A DNA stretch of 64,000 nucleotides from Hydractinia symbiolongicarpus (GCF_029227915.1 NC_079878.1:23893501-23957500); one strand, 5' to 3'. Counted from the stretch's first letter, positions 12,601 through 24,713 are shown. Numbers and translations: made by a program. The notes: generated from the letters alone by a model not told the origin.

Positions 12601-15600
12601 AGACATCATTTAACAAGTTTTAACCACACTGAAGATGTGAATATAATTGTTAACGTAACGGAAACACGAAATTTTTAAAATGCGCACCAATACCAAATGC
12701 GATACATTTCTGTCCACTTTGTTGCAACGAGTTAATTTACAGGACGAGCAAACGCGACGGGCGACCCCGTGGATTTTTCCACGGGTTAACGACTAGTCTC
12801 TATACTAATAGCCGTCGTTTGTCTCTGCGCAAGATGACACCTTAAGTAGCGAGACATACGAAATGCGGTATAAAAAGGACGGCCAAACCCGTGGATTTTT
12901 CCACGGGTTAAAGACTAGTTCCAATGATTAACACTATGTTCGCCAGCGAGTTTATATACAAAAGTTGTAATTTTCTGCAACAGTTCCTGCAACCAGGAGG
13001 GGAAAGTTTCTTAATCATTCATTTCTTGTTGGTAATATACAGCGCTATTGTTCTCATAAAATTGTTTTAACAATAGTGTTTGGAAACAATCGGGTTTGAG
13101 GTTGTGAAAATAGTATTGAATTATTGTTTTTTATTGAATATATTGCAAGGTAGAGGAAAAAATATAGCTAACAGTAGTGATGTAGATGTAGAGAGGTAGC
13201 ACTTTGTTTATACATAAAAGCATACTTTGACCCAAACTTTAGTTTTCCAACTTATGCACCATAAAATTTTACCTGAAAATATTTTCTTAATTCACCAGAA
13301 CAGACTTCGTGACGGTGCTAATGTTTCGAAAAAAATATTTATTTATAACAATTATTTACCCAGAAAAGCCTCTTTAGTTCTGTTGGTACTGTTGTATGCA
13401 TTAGGCCCATGAGTAGGAGGTCCTGGTGCATTTGAGGCTCTAAATTGAGCTAGACATGTGGCGCTGTAGATTAGTGGTTATAGCTCTCGTACTCTGTGCG
13501 GGAGACCGGGGTTCGATTCCTCTTGACGGCGATTCAACATGGGCGAGTGAATGTTACCATAACCCTGGGTTAACCCAAGCCATGTGAGGGAAATAGGGGA
13601 GATAGCTCCATGTGTTGGCCGTTAGATGTTGCCGAGAGTTGTTTAGTAGAGCGCAGGCCCTAATTGGGTCTGCGTAGCTTAAAATGAGAATTAAATACTC
13701 TAGGACTCTCCATCTAAGCCATAGCCCCTTCTGGAAATAATAGACAGGGTACATCCCTCGATATTAGTGAGGCTAGCCACGTAAAATATGCACATCTATC
13801 TATCTATCAGCCATACATACACAACAACCTCTTTCTTAGGATCTCAATCCTATTCTCATACTAGACGACAAGCAGAATTTGAACCTTTTTTAAAGTCTCT
13901 GTTATGACAAAGTCAGAGATTAAACACACAACCTTGCACACTGGAAACTAAGAAGTATACTAGAAAGTAAGATTGTGTTAAAAAGGCTGCAAATATTAAA
14001 CTCACCGCTTTAGCATCTTTTAAATGATAAACCTCAAAAGAACAATTTTTTATCATCAAGACAATCCAAAGAATTATGTCAAAACATTTTGTCGGCTCAT
14101 CTTTTTGTGGCATTATAGAACATTACACAAATAAAAAAGATCTATGTTTAGCAAACGAGTTTAAAAATAGTCTTGAAGATGACAAATTACATTTTAAATT
14201 GAATCTTAAATTATAAATGGATTAGAGTTTATGCGTGTAAGTTTCATTTTGTATGGAGAATTAAACATTGTCAACACAGGACAGTCAAACGCGCTTTCAA
14301 TGGAGACAAGACATGAGTTAAATATTTATAAAATCATTTCTGTACATATTATGACATAGGGAATCTTTTTAATCTTCTGAAGGTATTCTAATACGTATTT
14401 TAGTTTCTTAACATTTATAACCACCATTATAGAAAAAAACAACTCTATTTTGCTTTTTATGAAAAACTTAGAAATTTTAAGAAAATTATTAATTCTTTTT
14501 ACAGTTCATAAATCTTAGTTATATTTTGCAATGTTTTTCTTTTGTGCTTTATAAAAACTACAGTTAAGAATAGGAATATATAGTTAAAAATGGGAATATA
14601 GGTCGAGATTTAAAAAATGTGTCCACTATAGCGAGATGTCTGCTGCATAATTGGCTGATATTGCTCCAAAAAGCTGCTCCGGGTATTAAAGCATAGTGTT
14701 AACTGCGCTTGGCTTATGCAAGTAAGCAACACGGGTTCTTAGGCATTCGATTGGCTCAGCCTGTAATGCCCGTTGACAAGAGCTTATGTAAACAAAACAA
14801 TGTAAACAAGTAAAAAATACAAATTATAAGTAGTATCGCACAATGACCTTTTTATGCAAAAGCAACAAAAAAAAAATGACAATATTTTTCCAGAACAAGT
14901 GCGATAACTAGTTTATCATATACCAGAGCAATTTCAATCACGGTTTATGAAGCTTAACAACGAAAATATTTATTGGAAGATAATATGTAATTATGTCTTC
15001 TAATTCATAATAAAAAATTTTAATTCATAATAAATTATGGGCGAGATGTAATTATGTTTAAAGAAAAACAAAGTTTGTTTATGTCACGCCTCAATGAAAA
15101 TAAATAAAATTTAATTTTATAGTATTGAATTAAAAGTAGTGACTCATCTTGCAAATTTTTTATTAGCTTGTAGTGGAACATCGTTCCATATTGCGTTTAT
15201 CTCGTAAAAATATTTACGTATGCCTCATAAGTACCGCTGATGTATAAAAAGTTAAATCAAAAAATGGAATAAAACACAGAACTCCTTCAACGCGCTATAG
15301 ATATAATCTCGCTAACGTGAAGTTATTGTATGGTGAAGAGCTCTGCTACTTCTCTTTAATTACTCTGTCGAAACAAAAAACTTATTGAACTGGTAATATT
15401 TATGATCGATTGTTAGTTTGTTTCGTAAAAAAAATGTCTTTTATGAGGAGAAAATTATGAAACAAATTTACCGACAAGTTCTCGCTTTTCAACAAAACAA
15501 TGACTTTATTAACCAATCAGGACAACTATATCAGCTTTTTGCACGCTATTTCAGCCAATCAGAGAAAATATCAGCACTTTGCACTGTAGAATTGAAAAAA

Positions 15601-17769
15601 AAAAGTAAAAATTGCACTTGTTTTTTCTCACAACTAAACGGTCCGTTTAAACTTAGCCTTAGTTCATAAAAATGTGACTAAATTTAGCGTCAATATTCTG
15701 TCTAGTACTTTTTCAAAATGTCTAGAATGAACTACCTAGCTTGTCTATTAAAACGATGGCGAATTATCTAGTTCTATCTAAGTTAAAAAGTAGTGAAAGA
15801 CGAATTTGAAACGTTTACTTTCAGTCTCCATACATTGGCTATTTAGTTTCTTCAGTCAGTACCCGTGCCCCCCTTAGTTAGATAGCTAGCCAAAAAAAAT
15901 AATTTAAGTCTGCTACAACTAAACTTCCAGGTGCAGGCTGAACTTTACATATCATCCTGTTAAAAACTAGCGAACTTCTGATCGTCACTATAATTATGAG
16001 TTAATTCCAATTTTTAATTTTTACCTCCAAATTAATTTCAACATTGTAAGAACCTAAGTTTTATATTCTTTCTTTTACCTAACAACTTAGACGCTTAATA
16101 AATACAATAGTAACTGATTACTCGTAAAGTATTGTCCCTAGTCATTGCAAGAACCTTGCAAACCCGGTCAGTACTTTGACCTCGGTCATTATTGTAATAG
16201 TGGAAGTGTCAATTGTAGAGAGGTATCCACCTAGAAATAAAAACTTTTCATCCACATCTGTTATATAGAAACATTCAAAATTGAAGAGAAAGGGTAGTAC
16301 TAACATTCGTTTAACCTTAAGAAATGGAGGGCATTTTTCCATCATCAGCTGCACTGTGATGTAACTTTTTGTTCACAGGGTATTTGAATTTGCTAACGTT
16401 TTTTTACTTTAGCTAGAGAGGCGTTATGATATCCTGTTTTATAACTCTTTTTTGAAAAAAATAATTTGAAATGTTAATGATTCTATATCTACAACCACAA
16501 AAATCATTAACGATTTTTTTTTATATAGTAATCAAATAACTTTAACCTTCAGATGTAAATGACCAAAGACTTTGCCACACACATTGGTTAGTCACATGAG
16601 AGGGGTTTATGAATAGGGGGTACTAGAGCATAGAAAAATAGTTTTTTATGACTTTTTTATCATAAACTTTTCAAAAAGTGGAAGTTACTTCAATAAGATA
16701 TTTCCAAACTTTAAATAATTTAATTTTTATTCGTTACCTCTTCATGACCACATCGTTAAACTTTCTATCGACAATGTAAAAAAGTTACTGCGTTATAACT
16801 TATTAAAGAGGGTTGAAATAATTTTTTTAAAAAATTAGGTGAATATTCCACACGTAGGTTAACACGTTTTAACAAGATGTTTACATTTATTTAAACGAAC
16901 GAATGAACGAACGAACGAACGAACAAACGAACGAACGAACGAACGAACGAACGAACGAACGAACGAACGAACGAACGGACGAACGAACGAACGAACGAAC
17001 GAACGAACGAACGAACGAACGAACGAACGAACGAACGAACGAACGAACGAACGAACGAACGAACGAACGAACGAACGAACGAACGAACGAACGAACGAAC
17101 GAACGAACGAACGAACGAACGAACGAACGAACGAACGAACGAACGAACGAAGGAACGAACGAACGAACGAACGAACGAACGAACGAACGAACGAACGAAC
17201 GAACGAACGGTGATATTATCATTGTAGTTGAACTTTTCTAACTTCATTTCAACTTAAAACCTTTGCAGGACAATAAAAACATACGAGATAAAAAAAAATC
17301 TTTTTATTAGCGGACTGTAAACCGCCTTGTTTTGAATTAACAGAAAATTATTCTCTTAGTTTGATACTTTGTAAGCAAAATGAGCAGTAAGTTTATGTTA
17401 ATGCCTGGCATCCAGTTCTTATAAACTTTCACCATAATTTTAGTCCAAAATTACTTGAATTTGGGGGAATTTATCAATTCAAATACGTTGTGATGAAGCT
17501 TGAACTTTAATAGATACGTTAAACATAAAGGCCAGATTGAGTATTTTTACGTCATTCTCCTAAACGCACAAAAAAACCAAATATAGCAAATGAGTGTTTT
17601 TACAAATATATTTGTTATCAAAAAAGCTTGTATTCCTTCCACTGTTGGTCAACATCGGATTATATCCGGAACGTAATCTTTGTAAATGAATTTGAAACTA
17701 AATAGACATACCTGATCTGTATCGCCACCGGTTACCAAGATGCGACCGTGCTTTACATCAACTTCCAAA
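9613..17769 (-). CDS. WD40-repeat protein, last two exons (partial gene)
   Basis: Two minus-strand exons fit each other in splice motif and phase. Exon A, 17769-17712, follows the acceptor ctctttaag, encodes LEVDVKHGRILVTGGDTDQ and ends CAG|GTATGT at a codon boundary. Exon B, 9726-9613, follows gttttgaataag, starts in phase 0 with VKLHDLSEVKEF, contains SVELHCEVPESWDLL and ends at a stop (9613-9615). Across the junction the reading becomes ILVTGGDTDQVKLHDL, the usual strand pattern of a WD40 blade (xLVTGG...VKLWDL, with His for Trp). WD40 propellers act as protein-binding scaffolds; which member this is cannot be told from about 56 residues. The 8-kb intron holds Helitron copies, a SINE and the (GAAC)n microsatellite. 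Upstream exons were not identified. Confidence 0.6.
10455..10575. repeat. AAAC-rich low-complexity tract
   Basis: Imperfect (AAAC)n and (AAACA)n runs. Open frames across it encode only low-complexity Leu/Phe/Cys/Val strings on the minus strand. Confidence 0.7.
12650..12918 (+). mobile_element. Two-unit head-to-tail Helitron-like array
   Basis: Unit 1 (about 12650-12796, 5' end missing) carries GTAACGGAAACACGAAATTT and ends with the perfect hairpin CCCGTGGATTTTTCCACGGG, then TTAACGACTAG. Unit 2 starts on the next base with TCTCTATACTAATAGCCG (12797), which matches the animal Helitron 5' consensus. It ends with a second hairpin plus CTAG at 12918, followed by T. The junction is exact, with no spacer. 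It lies in the WD40 gene intron. Confidence 0.8.
13459..13810 (+). mobile_element. tRNA-derived SINE copy
   Basis: The head at 13459-13531 looks like a tRNA, with an A-box-like TAGATTAGTGGTTA and a canonical B-box GGTTCGATTCC, but the acceptor and T stems do not pair fully. A body follows with the core GGGTTAACCCAAGCCATG then TGAGGG, shared with the SINEs at 2030 and 41585. A short (TATC)n tail ends near 13810. Confidence 0.75.
13811..16893. other. Intronic or intergenic DNA without recognised genes
   Basis: AT-rich, with several tracts of repeat character (for example 14570-14800, relatively GC-rich) but no exon I can support. It lies inside the 8-kb WD40 gene intron if that two-exon model is right. 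The dispersed repeat at 16138-16240 is listed separately. Confidence 0.4.
16138..16240. repeat. Dispersed repeat R3, copy 1
   Basis: CCTTGCAAACCCGGTCAGTA followed by CTTTGACCTCGG matches 63145-63235 (CTTTGCAAGCGCGGTCTGTA, then CTTTTGACCTCGGGC). Two diverged copies of one repeat; no ends were determined. Confidence 0.5.
16894..17209. repeat. (GAAC)n microsatellite, 316 bp
   Basis: About 79 tetranucleotide units with four interruptions (TGAAC near 16904, CAAAC near 16923, GGAC near 16977, AGGAAC near 17151). Because four is not a multiple of three and the unit has no stop, several frames stay open on both strands (Asn-Glu-Arg-Thr and Ser-Phe-Val-Arg repeats). These frames are not genes. Confidence 0.97.
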
Positions 17770-18075
17770 CTTAAAGAGATTAAAAGACAACAATAATAGT
17801 TCTTATTCCGTGATTGATAAAAATGGTGATTTCTTTTCCACCTGCTGTGAAGTAAATATTAATCAACAATTTCTCAAGACAAAAGTGTTTCATAAAACAT
17901 TCATGTAATTTTTCACCAGAATATATCGGAAGCTCTTCCAATAATAAAAACAATCTAGTCAAGTAGCCAGCTTTTTTGTTTCATGCAAGAATAATTTTTC
18001 ACCTAAAATAAAACCATAAAATAAAACCATTATTTTGTCTAATGATATACGAGTTTGAATAAATTACAATGTTTA

Positions 18076-18191
18076 TCAGTTAAGCTCTTCATACACTAAG
18101 TACATCATCAGATCATAAACAACTTCTCTAACTTTTTTTTTATACTTTTCAGAAGTATATATAGAATTTTCAAAGATTGTTTTTCCTTTAT
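18076..18191 (-). CDS. Candidate last exon, unknown product
   Basis: The minus strand reads open from a possible acceptor (aaagtttagtaag, before 18191) to a stop at 18076-18078, giving about 38 residues ending KVREVVYDLMMYLVYEELN. The composition is protein-like and differs from the poly-Phe/Ile noise around it, but it has no recognisable domain and its A-rich middle weakens the case. It cannot splice directly to the WD40 exon downstream, because that exon lies past its own stop. It would be the end of a different gene or an alternative end. Confidence 0.3.
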
Positions 18192-19339
18192 CTTACTAAA
18201 CTTTGACAATTAAATATTTGAAAACAACACTACATTTTATTTGTCGAATTTTTCTTTTGCTCCTCTGACATGGAAGAATCCGACAATTGAGTTCCATCGC
18301 TCAGCAGAATATTGGTGATGCCACAGAATATACTTTACATTGACAATTAAAAATCTTTCTTGGCAAGATCCTCAAATATGTGCAGCAAAGCAAACCAAAA
18401 TAAAGGCTATTTATCTGTCCGCGTAATTTATGAGAATCGCTATTTTAAATGGTAAATGTATTTAAATCTGCCTTCTTATTTTCCATGTCAACGAAACAGA
18501 TCGTTAAAACGTTTATAATGTGTTTCAGTCTACGAAACGATTGGATAAGCTCAATCCCCTCAATTTTCGAAGAACGGAGTGTAATAAACGGCCACTCAAA
18601 AGGTTAAGGTACAAGAAATAATATAAACTTTAAAACCGTAAGACGTGTAGACAACCTGTTTATGAATAATTATTTTTTTTAAGAATTTGCTACTTTAATA
18701 TTTTTATTTTCTAAAAAAAGGTAAATTTTCCTTCAGTATTCTCTTTGTCGGTAAAAAAGCTACGGTCTGTAAAATATCTTAAATATCAATAAATCGAAAG
18801 TTTGACTTGATGAAAGCGCAGAGACAACACAAGGAGCTAAATTTGTTAAAAGAGCTTTAAGAAGGTATTTAATACCTCTAAAAGATTTTGAAGTCATTGT
18901 TGTTGCTTGGTCTGGCTTTATGTATAATAAACTTATATATTTCTATGCAAAATTTCGGAGGATATAGCTAGCTAGTTTAAAAGATTTTAAGTTTATTTTA
19001 GTAGAAAGTTTGAGCTAAAAGCAAGGTAAGTACGTATAACAAACAAATAATGGATATTCAATATATGTAAGAAACTTTTCTGTCATTTTCAGTTATATTT
19101 TGATGCCCAATATAATATTAAAGATAATTTAAGTTGTTGTTTTTGTCCTCAGTGATTTTGAACTTTACCACCGCCATTAGCTCGATTGTCATTACTAAAA
19201 ACACTAAAATCGAAAACCAAGCTGTTTCGTAGCCCCTTTAAAAAGCTGAACGAAATTCTACAGTTAGATACTTGATCTCATTGTGCAACAAAAACAGTTA
19301 AAAGTATTTCCAAATTTTTTTATTTGAATTACTATCAAA

Positions 19340-19456
19340 TAGTCGTTAACCCGCCCGTCCTTTTTATACAGCATTGCGTGCTTCTCGCTACTTGCGCAGC
19401 TTAGCTACCATTTTGCGTGACAGACGAACAGACTTATACGGGTATTATAATACAGA
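19340..19456 (-). mobile_element. Helitron-like element lacking the 3' hairpin
   Basis: The minus strand starts A|TCTGTATTATAATACCCG at 19456 and matches the short subfamily through GCAAAATGGTAGCTAAGCTG and GGACGGGCG. It then goes straight to GGTTAACGACTAT, so the palindrome is deleted and CTAG has become CTAT. Confidence 0.7.
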
Positions 19457-20454
19457 TACATGCAGTTGGTTAATCACTGTGAAATTAACAAATATGCGAA
19501 AAATGACAATTATTAAAAATGTTTCATAATTTAGACGAACCAAATTGGCTAAAAAACATTAAAACTAATTACAATGTTCGTATCCATTTCTCGGCTTAAT
19601 GTCCTTTTAAATTATGTTTATATCTCTAACATGTAACATCAACCAATCGAGACAGAGATAACAACCCTTGAGAAAAGTTCAGTTATTAATTATGAAAAAA
19701 TTATTAAAATTGTTTTAACTGATTGTTCCGCTCTACTAACACACTTATTTCTTGTCCAGCTGGAATTTCTTATTATAGATTGCAACAAAATCTTCTTATA
19801 CTATCCTTACAACGTTTAACGTTCTTGATTAACATTCATCATGAACTTCTCTAGTAAAAAAAATGCACGTTATGAATTCTTTCCATACGCGACACTCTTG
19901 GTCTTTTTTGACGTTTCCCTCCATCCTTCGCTTTCATGTCCGCAATAGAGATAACATATACTAAACCAAACGAATTCTCCCCATTTAATTGATTTCCATT
20001 TTTAGTTATTTTAATTTCTTGTTTATTTACAGAATCAAAAAATGAAGATGTAAAAGGAACATATCTTGTTATATAAAAGATCAATGCATAGATTTTTTGT
20101 TGTCGGTTTTGTAGCACAGCTTACATTTTGAACATTTGATTAGCTGCATGGAGTTCTTGCTCCACAATAATATTGTTATCTGTCGAGTATGATAAAGTAA
20201 GTATGGTGCGACTGATGAAATGAGTTCTTTCAGTAAAAATTTCGATTTTAGCGCATGTCTTCTTAGTGTTCATTATGCTTTATTAGGAGCCATTATAACA
20301 GGGATCTGTGTTCCATTACCAACTCACTTTCTCACTCCTAAAATTAAAAATTTTGCTGACGTCAGTAAATTACCCCTAAAGTACCAAAAACTTTTTCTAA
20401 AAAAATTTATATACGTTGTCTTAATCGTATAAATCTTAAGAAACGCTGATCAAG

Positions 20455-20665
20455 AAAATGTATAACGTCATGTATGACGTCATCAACCCGACAGTTCCGA
20501 AACGGATTGGGGACCCAAGTTTGGAAAACTTACTCAATTTAGTCACAGGGTGTCCTTAGTTACCCACACAGTAAAAAATGACTGACGTCACCACCTTAAT
20601 TCCAAATTCTTTGGTCACAAAAAGTTGACTTAGTAATTTAAATTAAGATATTGACGCTAAAGTAG
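20455..20665. repeat. Dispersed hairpin repeat R1, copy 1
   Basis: Starts near TGACGTCATCAACCCG and contains AACCCG...CGGATT as an imperfect stem, then CAAGTTTGGAAAACTTAC, TTAGTTACCCACAC and a TGACGTCA. It shares order and words with 26235-26480 and 27508-27745. Confidence 0.6.
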
Positions 20666-20691
20666 TCACATGTAGTAAGTAATATGTAGTA

Positions 20692-20735
20692 CTAGCCGAT
20701 AAAGGCCGTGGAAAAATCCACTGCATGCCGAATTT
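20692..20735 (-). mobile_element. Solo Helitron-like 3' end
   Basis: The minus strand reads GTGGATTTTTCCACGGCC and ends CTAG (20692-20695) followed by T. No 5' part is recognisable. Confidence 0.6.
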
Positions 20736-21984
20736 TTAGGTCCCATACCTTTCAGAGGCTTTGATATTAGCCATTAATTTTTCAATTTTATCGTAAAAAA
20801 GTCTTCTTTTTTCTTTCGTATACAAACGGAGGCGCTTAAGATTATACGCATCAATTATTTTTCCAACTAGGCCTGTGTTTTTTTCACATTCAGATCATAA
20901 CAGATAAAAATTAAGCAATTTGGCATTAATGAATTTGCGCAGTTTTGCCTTTGGAAATTAAAGTATGTTGTCACTATTCAGTCACTGTTGAACAGGAAAA
21001 ACATTAGAATTGTGTATTGTGTTATTTTATTTACAACTGAAAATATATACTACAATGGATGTTTGTTCTTACTATGTAATAGCAGTCCTTATTGAAGACC
21101 ACAGATTTTGTATCTTGGCTTTCGTTTGTTGCTGTTTCATTTCTTACGCTGGAATCGCTTGACAGTTTCATAACTTTGTTCGAGCAATGGTAAAATTGAC
21201 AATTTTGATTTTGTCCTTTTTTTAAAACCAAACACAACTGTCATGAATATTTTAAAGCAAAGGAAATAAAGATTGAGCATTTGAATTGTTAAGAATAATT
21301 TTAAGTTCTTGTGAAACAGATTTACCATACCGGAGCACTAAACAACTGTTACTGGTTTATATATTTTTTAATAAAACACAAACTATCGAAAATGGATCCA
21401 AAGAAACAAAATTTCAGAACATGTTAAGAGATTGTAATGCTTTTGTTGATACCAAGAAATACTGAAATGTTATTTTTGTGCTATTTTGATTTTTCTGGAA
21501 AAAAGTGCATTAGTGATTGTCAGCAATGCAAACCCAAAAGGAGTGTATACACATCACAAAGGTTAATTTTCTTTTCTTTAATTAATGCTAATTACTATGA
21601 TTACTAATTAGCAATGGCTGTAACTTACGAAAATCTTTTATCACGGCAATACTGAGATCTACGAAACTTAATTTTACCCCTAGCTGCTTTTAGAGTGCGG
21701 AAAACATTTTTTGGCCTATACCCCGGTTTGGACGGTTACAGACCATGTCAAGACCTCCAATTTTTTAATCTTCAGACGTAACAAAAAAATTTGCTATAAT
21801 AATGGGCAAGTATAAAGCAGTTTTTTTGAATTTTCACGCAAAACAAAAACGAAAGGATAAAATTTGTCACTACTGTTGCGTCATTCACTGCTTTTTTAGT
21901 CTGCCCCAGTCCCCTCTTTTTGCGCATGCTTTTTGTTTCAGTAAACAGAATAACTACTCCGCAGTCGCCAGGGTGCAAAGTCGC

Positions 21985-22290
21985 TACTCTTGCGCAGACG
22001 TAGGGCAGGTATGGAGCATGTCAAATTTGCTAATATAATTCTTTATCGCGCCCTTACAACGAAATAACCCACGTCGTGGCTCATGAAATTTGCAAAATTC
22101 ATAAAAAATGGTTATGCGGAACAATTAAGTTGCTTCAAAAGTATGAATTCAACTAAATACCCTAAGATGAAAAGTCCTCTGCAAATAGTGAGTTTTAGCA
22201 AGTTCAAAGCGCGTGAATTATGACACAAGAAGTGTGATCACTTATGGCGGTTAAATTTGAAATTAGCCGTAATTTTTTTTTACATTATAT
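21985..22290. repeat. Dispersed repeat R2, copy 1
   Basis: Shares CATGTCAAATTTGCT, CGCGCCCTTACAACGAAATA and GTGATCACTTATGGCGG with 62355-62550 in the same order, with insertions between blocks. Probably a DNA-transposon relic; ends not defined. Confidence 0.55.
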
Positions 22291-22747
22291 TTCTTTATAT
22301 TTTTTAAAAGAACACTAAGCTGCTAGTGGCTAGCATACTGGCAAAGCAGCAAGTAGCCAATTAAGCCAGCTTGGTATAACCTTTAAAAAGTACATTGGAT
22401 ATTTCATTTTTGCTCTCCCTTCCCAACAAGTTTATTTTGAAGATGGGATATAGTTAGCTTAAGAGTGTACTCCAGGAACCTTAGAATCAAGTTAACGCTC
22501 TCAGTAAAAAGCATTTTCAACATTTCTTGTGTGCAATGATATTTCAAATCAATATTTTTATACCATTAACTGTTGCGATTATGCAACTATCACACTCCCT
22601 CTCTCACTACTCTCTCACTCTTTCTCTCTGTCTCTCTTAGATCCAATGTTTTTTTCTCCGTTGTAAAAAATTCTTTTAAAATATTATTTTTTATTTCTCT
22701 TAGAGCGGATTAGTGAAAATATGATTACCAAAAATTTCGTTGCTTAC

Positions 22748-22921
22748 CTCACAACAAAATTCGCCTAAGGAGAAATTTGGACTCAAAATGCGCTTTCTTG
22801 AATCTTCACAAATGGGTTCCATCTTGTTCGCCATAAGTTTTACTATTATCTCTCCTTCTGAGTGCTTTGCCGAGTCTGAACAATCTTGCCTAGTGTTACG
22901 GTACCGATTTAACATTTCGTC
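22748..22921 (-). CDS. Candidate internal exon, unknown product
   Basis: The minus strand has an acceptor (gaatattaaacag) before 22921 and a strong donor GAG|GTAAGC after 22748. Between them lie 58 whole codons, phase 0 at both ends. The peptide is hydrophilic (for example HSEGEIIVKLMANKMEP and SRKRILSPNFSLGEFCCE), unlike surrounding noise. No family recognised. It is on the same strand as the WD40 exons, but its phase cannot join directly to the exon at 17769, so an intermediate exon or a separate gene would be needed. A transposon-derived exon is also possible. Confidence 0.45.
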
Positions 22922-24599
22922 CTGTTTAATATTCAGTCATACACCTATCGGCGTACATCAGGTTCCGTTTAATCTGGTTAATCTGGAAGCACCTCTCGAC
23001 CACTGAGGAGTGCTTTTCGCCGACTTTTGCTAATTTTACGTCAGTCTTCTATAACCTAATGCCAGTCACATTTACCACGATCATTGTTTGTTACCACCGT
23101 TGACCGTAGCATTAGATAAGTTGTGCTATTTTAAGATAACTGCATTAATGTTATTTTTGAATGTCATAGCTGGTTATTCAGTTTCTTTCCGTTCATTTGG
23201 CTATAGACAAGGACAGGAGGTTTCGTTTATAGTGCCGTTTTGATTTATCAGGTAAGAACTATTTTTGCCAGCTCAAAAGGAACATAAATATAAGACTTTA
23301 TTAAACCAAACTTAAGGAACTTGGCAATTTCTTCGAAATAACGGGAAGTGCGAATTAGGTGGCCTTTGAATTAACGGACGTCTGCTGTATATATATCATA
23401 GAATGTACAAAATCTTCTAAATCAATGTCAAAGATATCGATTTAAAGCTTTTATTTTTATAGAATATACTATACGTAAAGTATTTTAATTTTTAATTTAC
23501 ATATAGACATTCTTTTTTTATAAGAAAATTGAAATAGAAGAAAGCCTTGCAATGTTTCAACAAGCCTTGCAACTCTCTTAATTCACCGTAAATGACGGGT
23601 AGGGAAGCTTATTTAATTTCGGCCATTAGAGGGGGCGCTTAATTGGCAGAGATGCTTAATTAATAAGTATTTTGTTTTGTTTTTTAAAAAAAATCTTTAA
23701 ATAGAATGGTAGAAAGCAAGCATGCTTTGTGAAGTGTGCTCCCACCACCCCCACCTCCCCCCCCTTTGTAACTCTACCAATACAAAATATCAGGGATTCC
23801 ATTAAGTGGTTTAGGGGCTGATTATATGAGGCGAGCTGACCCGGTGCTGCCTCGTTTACAACCCGGGAAGCATCAAGATGGCGCACGCATAAAGTAAACA
23901 AAGAATGATATATAATCGTGTGTTGATTTTGGTGAACGCATTTTTGCAACTGTCAACAGGTTGAAAGGTTTTAGAATCACTTATACATGTTGAAATGTGA
24001 AAATATTTAGAAGGAGTTTATCTACTCAATTTTTTACGAAAGAGGCATTGTTATTATGTGCAAAATTCTAATTGAACGTGCTCAAAAAAATGTTCTAACT
24101 TTCGTTTGGCATGATCAAAAATGTAAATGTTTGATGCATATGTGCAGGTAAAATAAAGTCAATCTATTTGGGCATGGAAACCTTCAAAAGTAGGAAGAAC
24201 AGCTAAATTTTATAATTAGTACCAACTCAACAGAGACGCAAGAAGGCACATTGTTCGGTAAGTTTATTTCGAAAACTGTATTTTAGATTTTTGTTTGTCA
24301 CTTTTGAGTGAAGCATGATTTTTACTTACAAAATTTATTGGTCCCTGTTGGAACTGTGATTAACTAAGATCGTGTGTGTAGGCGTGAATAGCGGGGGAAG
24401 GAGGGGGAGTGAAATGGTAGGGTTGATATGGATTGGTGGTAGTGTATGAACTTGCGACGTTCTGTAGTGGATGTGAATTTTTGCTTATTATTTTCTAATG
24501 ATTAAAGCAGTTATTTTAAGTGTACTTTAAAGTGTAAAATTTTTGCGCCGAAGCATTATATTTAACATAAACAATTGATATAAATACTTCATGCTAACG
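22922..24599. other. Repeat-rich non-coding stretch
   Basis: No exon supported. Around 23340-23385 a pogo-like right end (AATTAACGGACGTCTGCTG then TA) is visible without a clear left partner. A relatively GC-rich block at 23600-23890 includes a C-rich run near 23745-23765. It looks like decayed transposons. Confidence 0.4.
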
Positions 24600-24713
24600 G
24601 TCGAAAAAAAAACGAACTGGGTGCCCCGCAGAGTAAATGATTTACTGATTGGTGGAACGGTGGATTTCTCTATTAAATAATTGTCGTGGATTTTTCGACC
24701 AGCTAAAGACTAG
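24600..24713 (+). mobile_element. Diverged Helitron-like 3' end
   Basis: GTCGTGGATTTTTCGACCAG is a damaged hairpin and is followed by CTAAAGACTAG (end 24713) and T. The 5' part is not clear. It ends about 250 bp before the start codon of the next gene. Confidence 0.55.

Noticed and set aside
13459-13531. Functional tRNA gene
   Set aside because: B-box is good, but the acceptor and T stems do not pair and the sequence runs into a SINE body with a repeat tail.
16887-17247. Long open frames on both strands of about 110 codons
   Set aside because: They are translations of the (GAAC)n microsatellite, whose unit contains no stop codon.
18240-18400. Protein-like readings on both strands
   Set aside because: Both strands stay open over the same bases without splice context, which shows that such readings arise by chance here.
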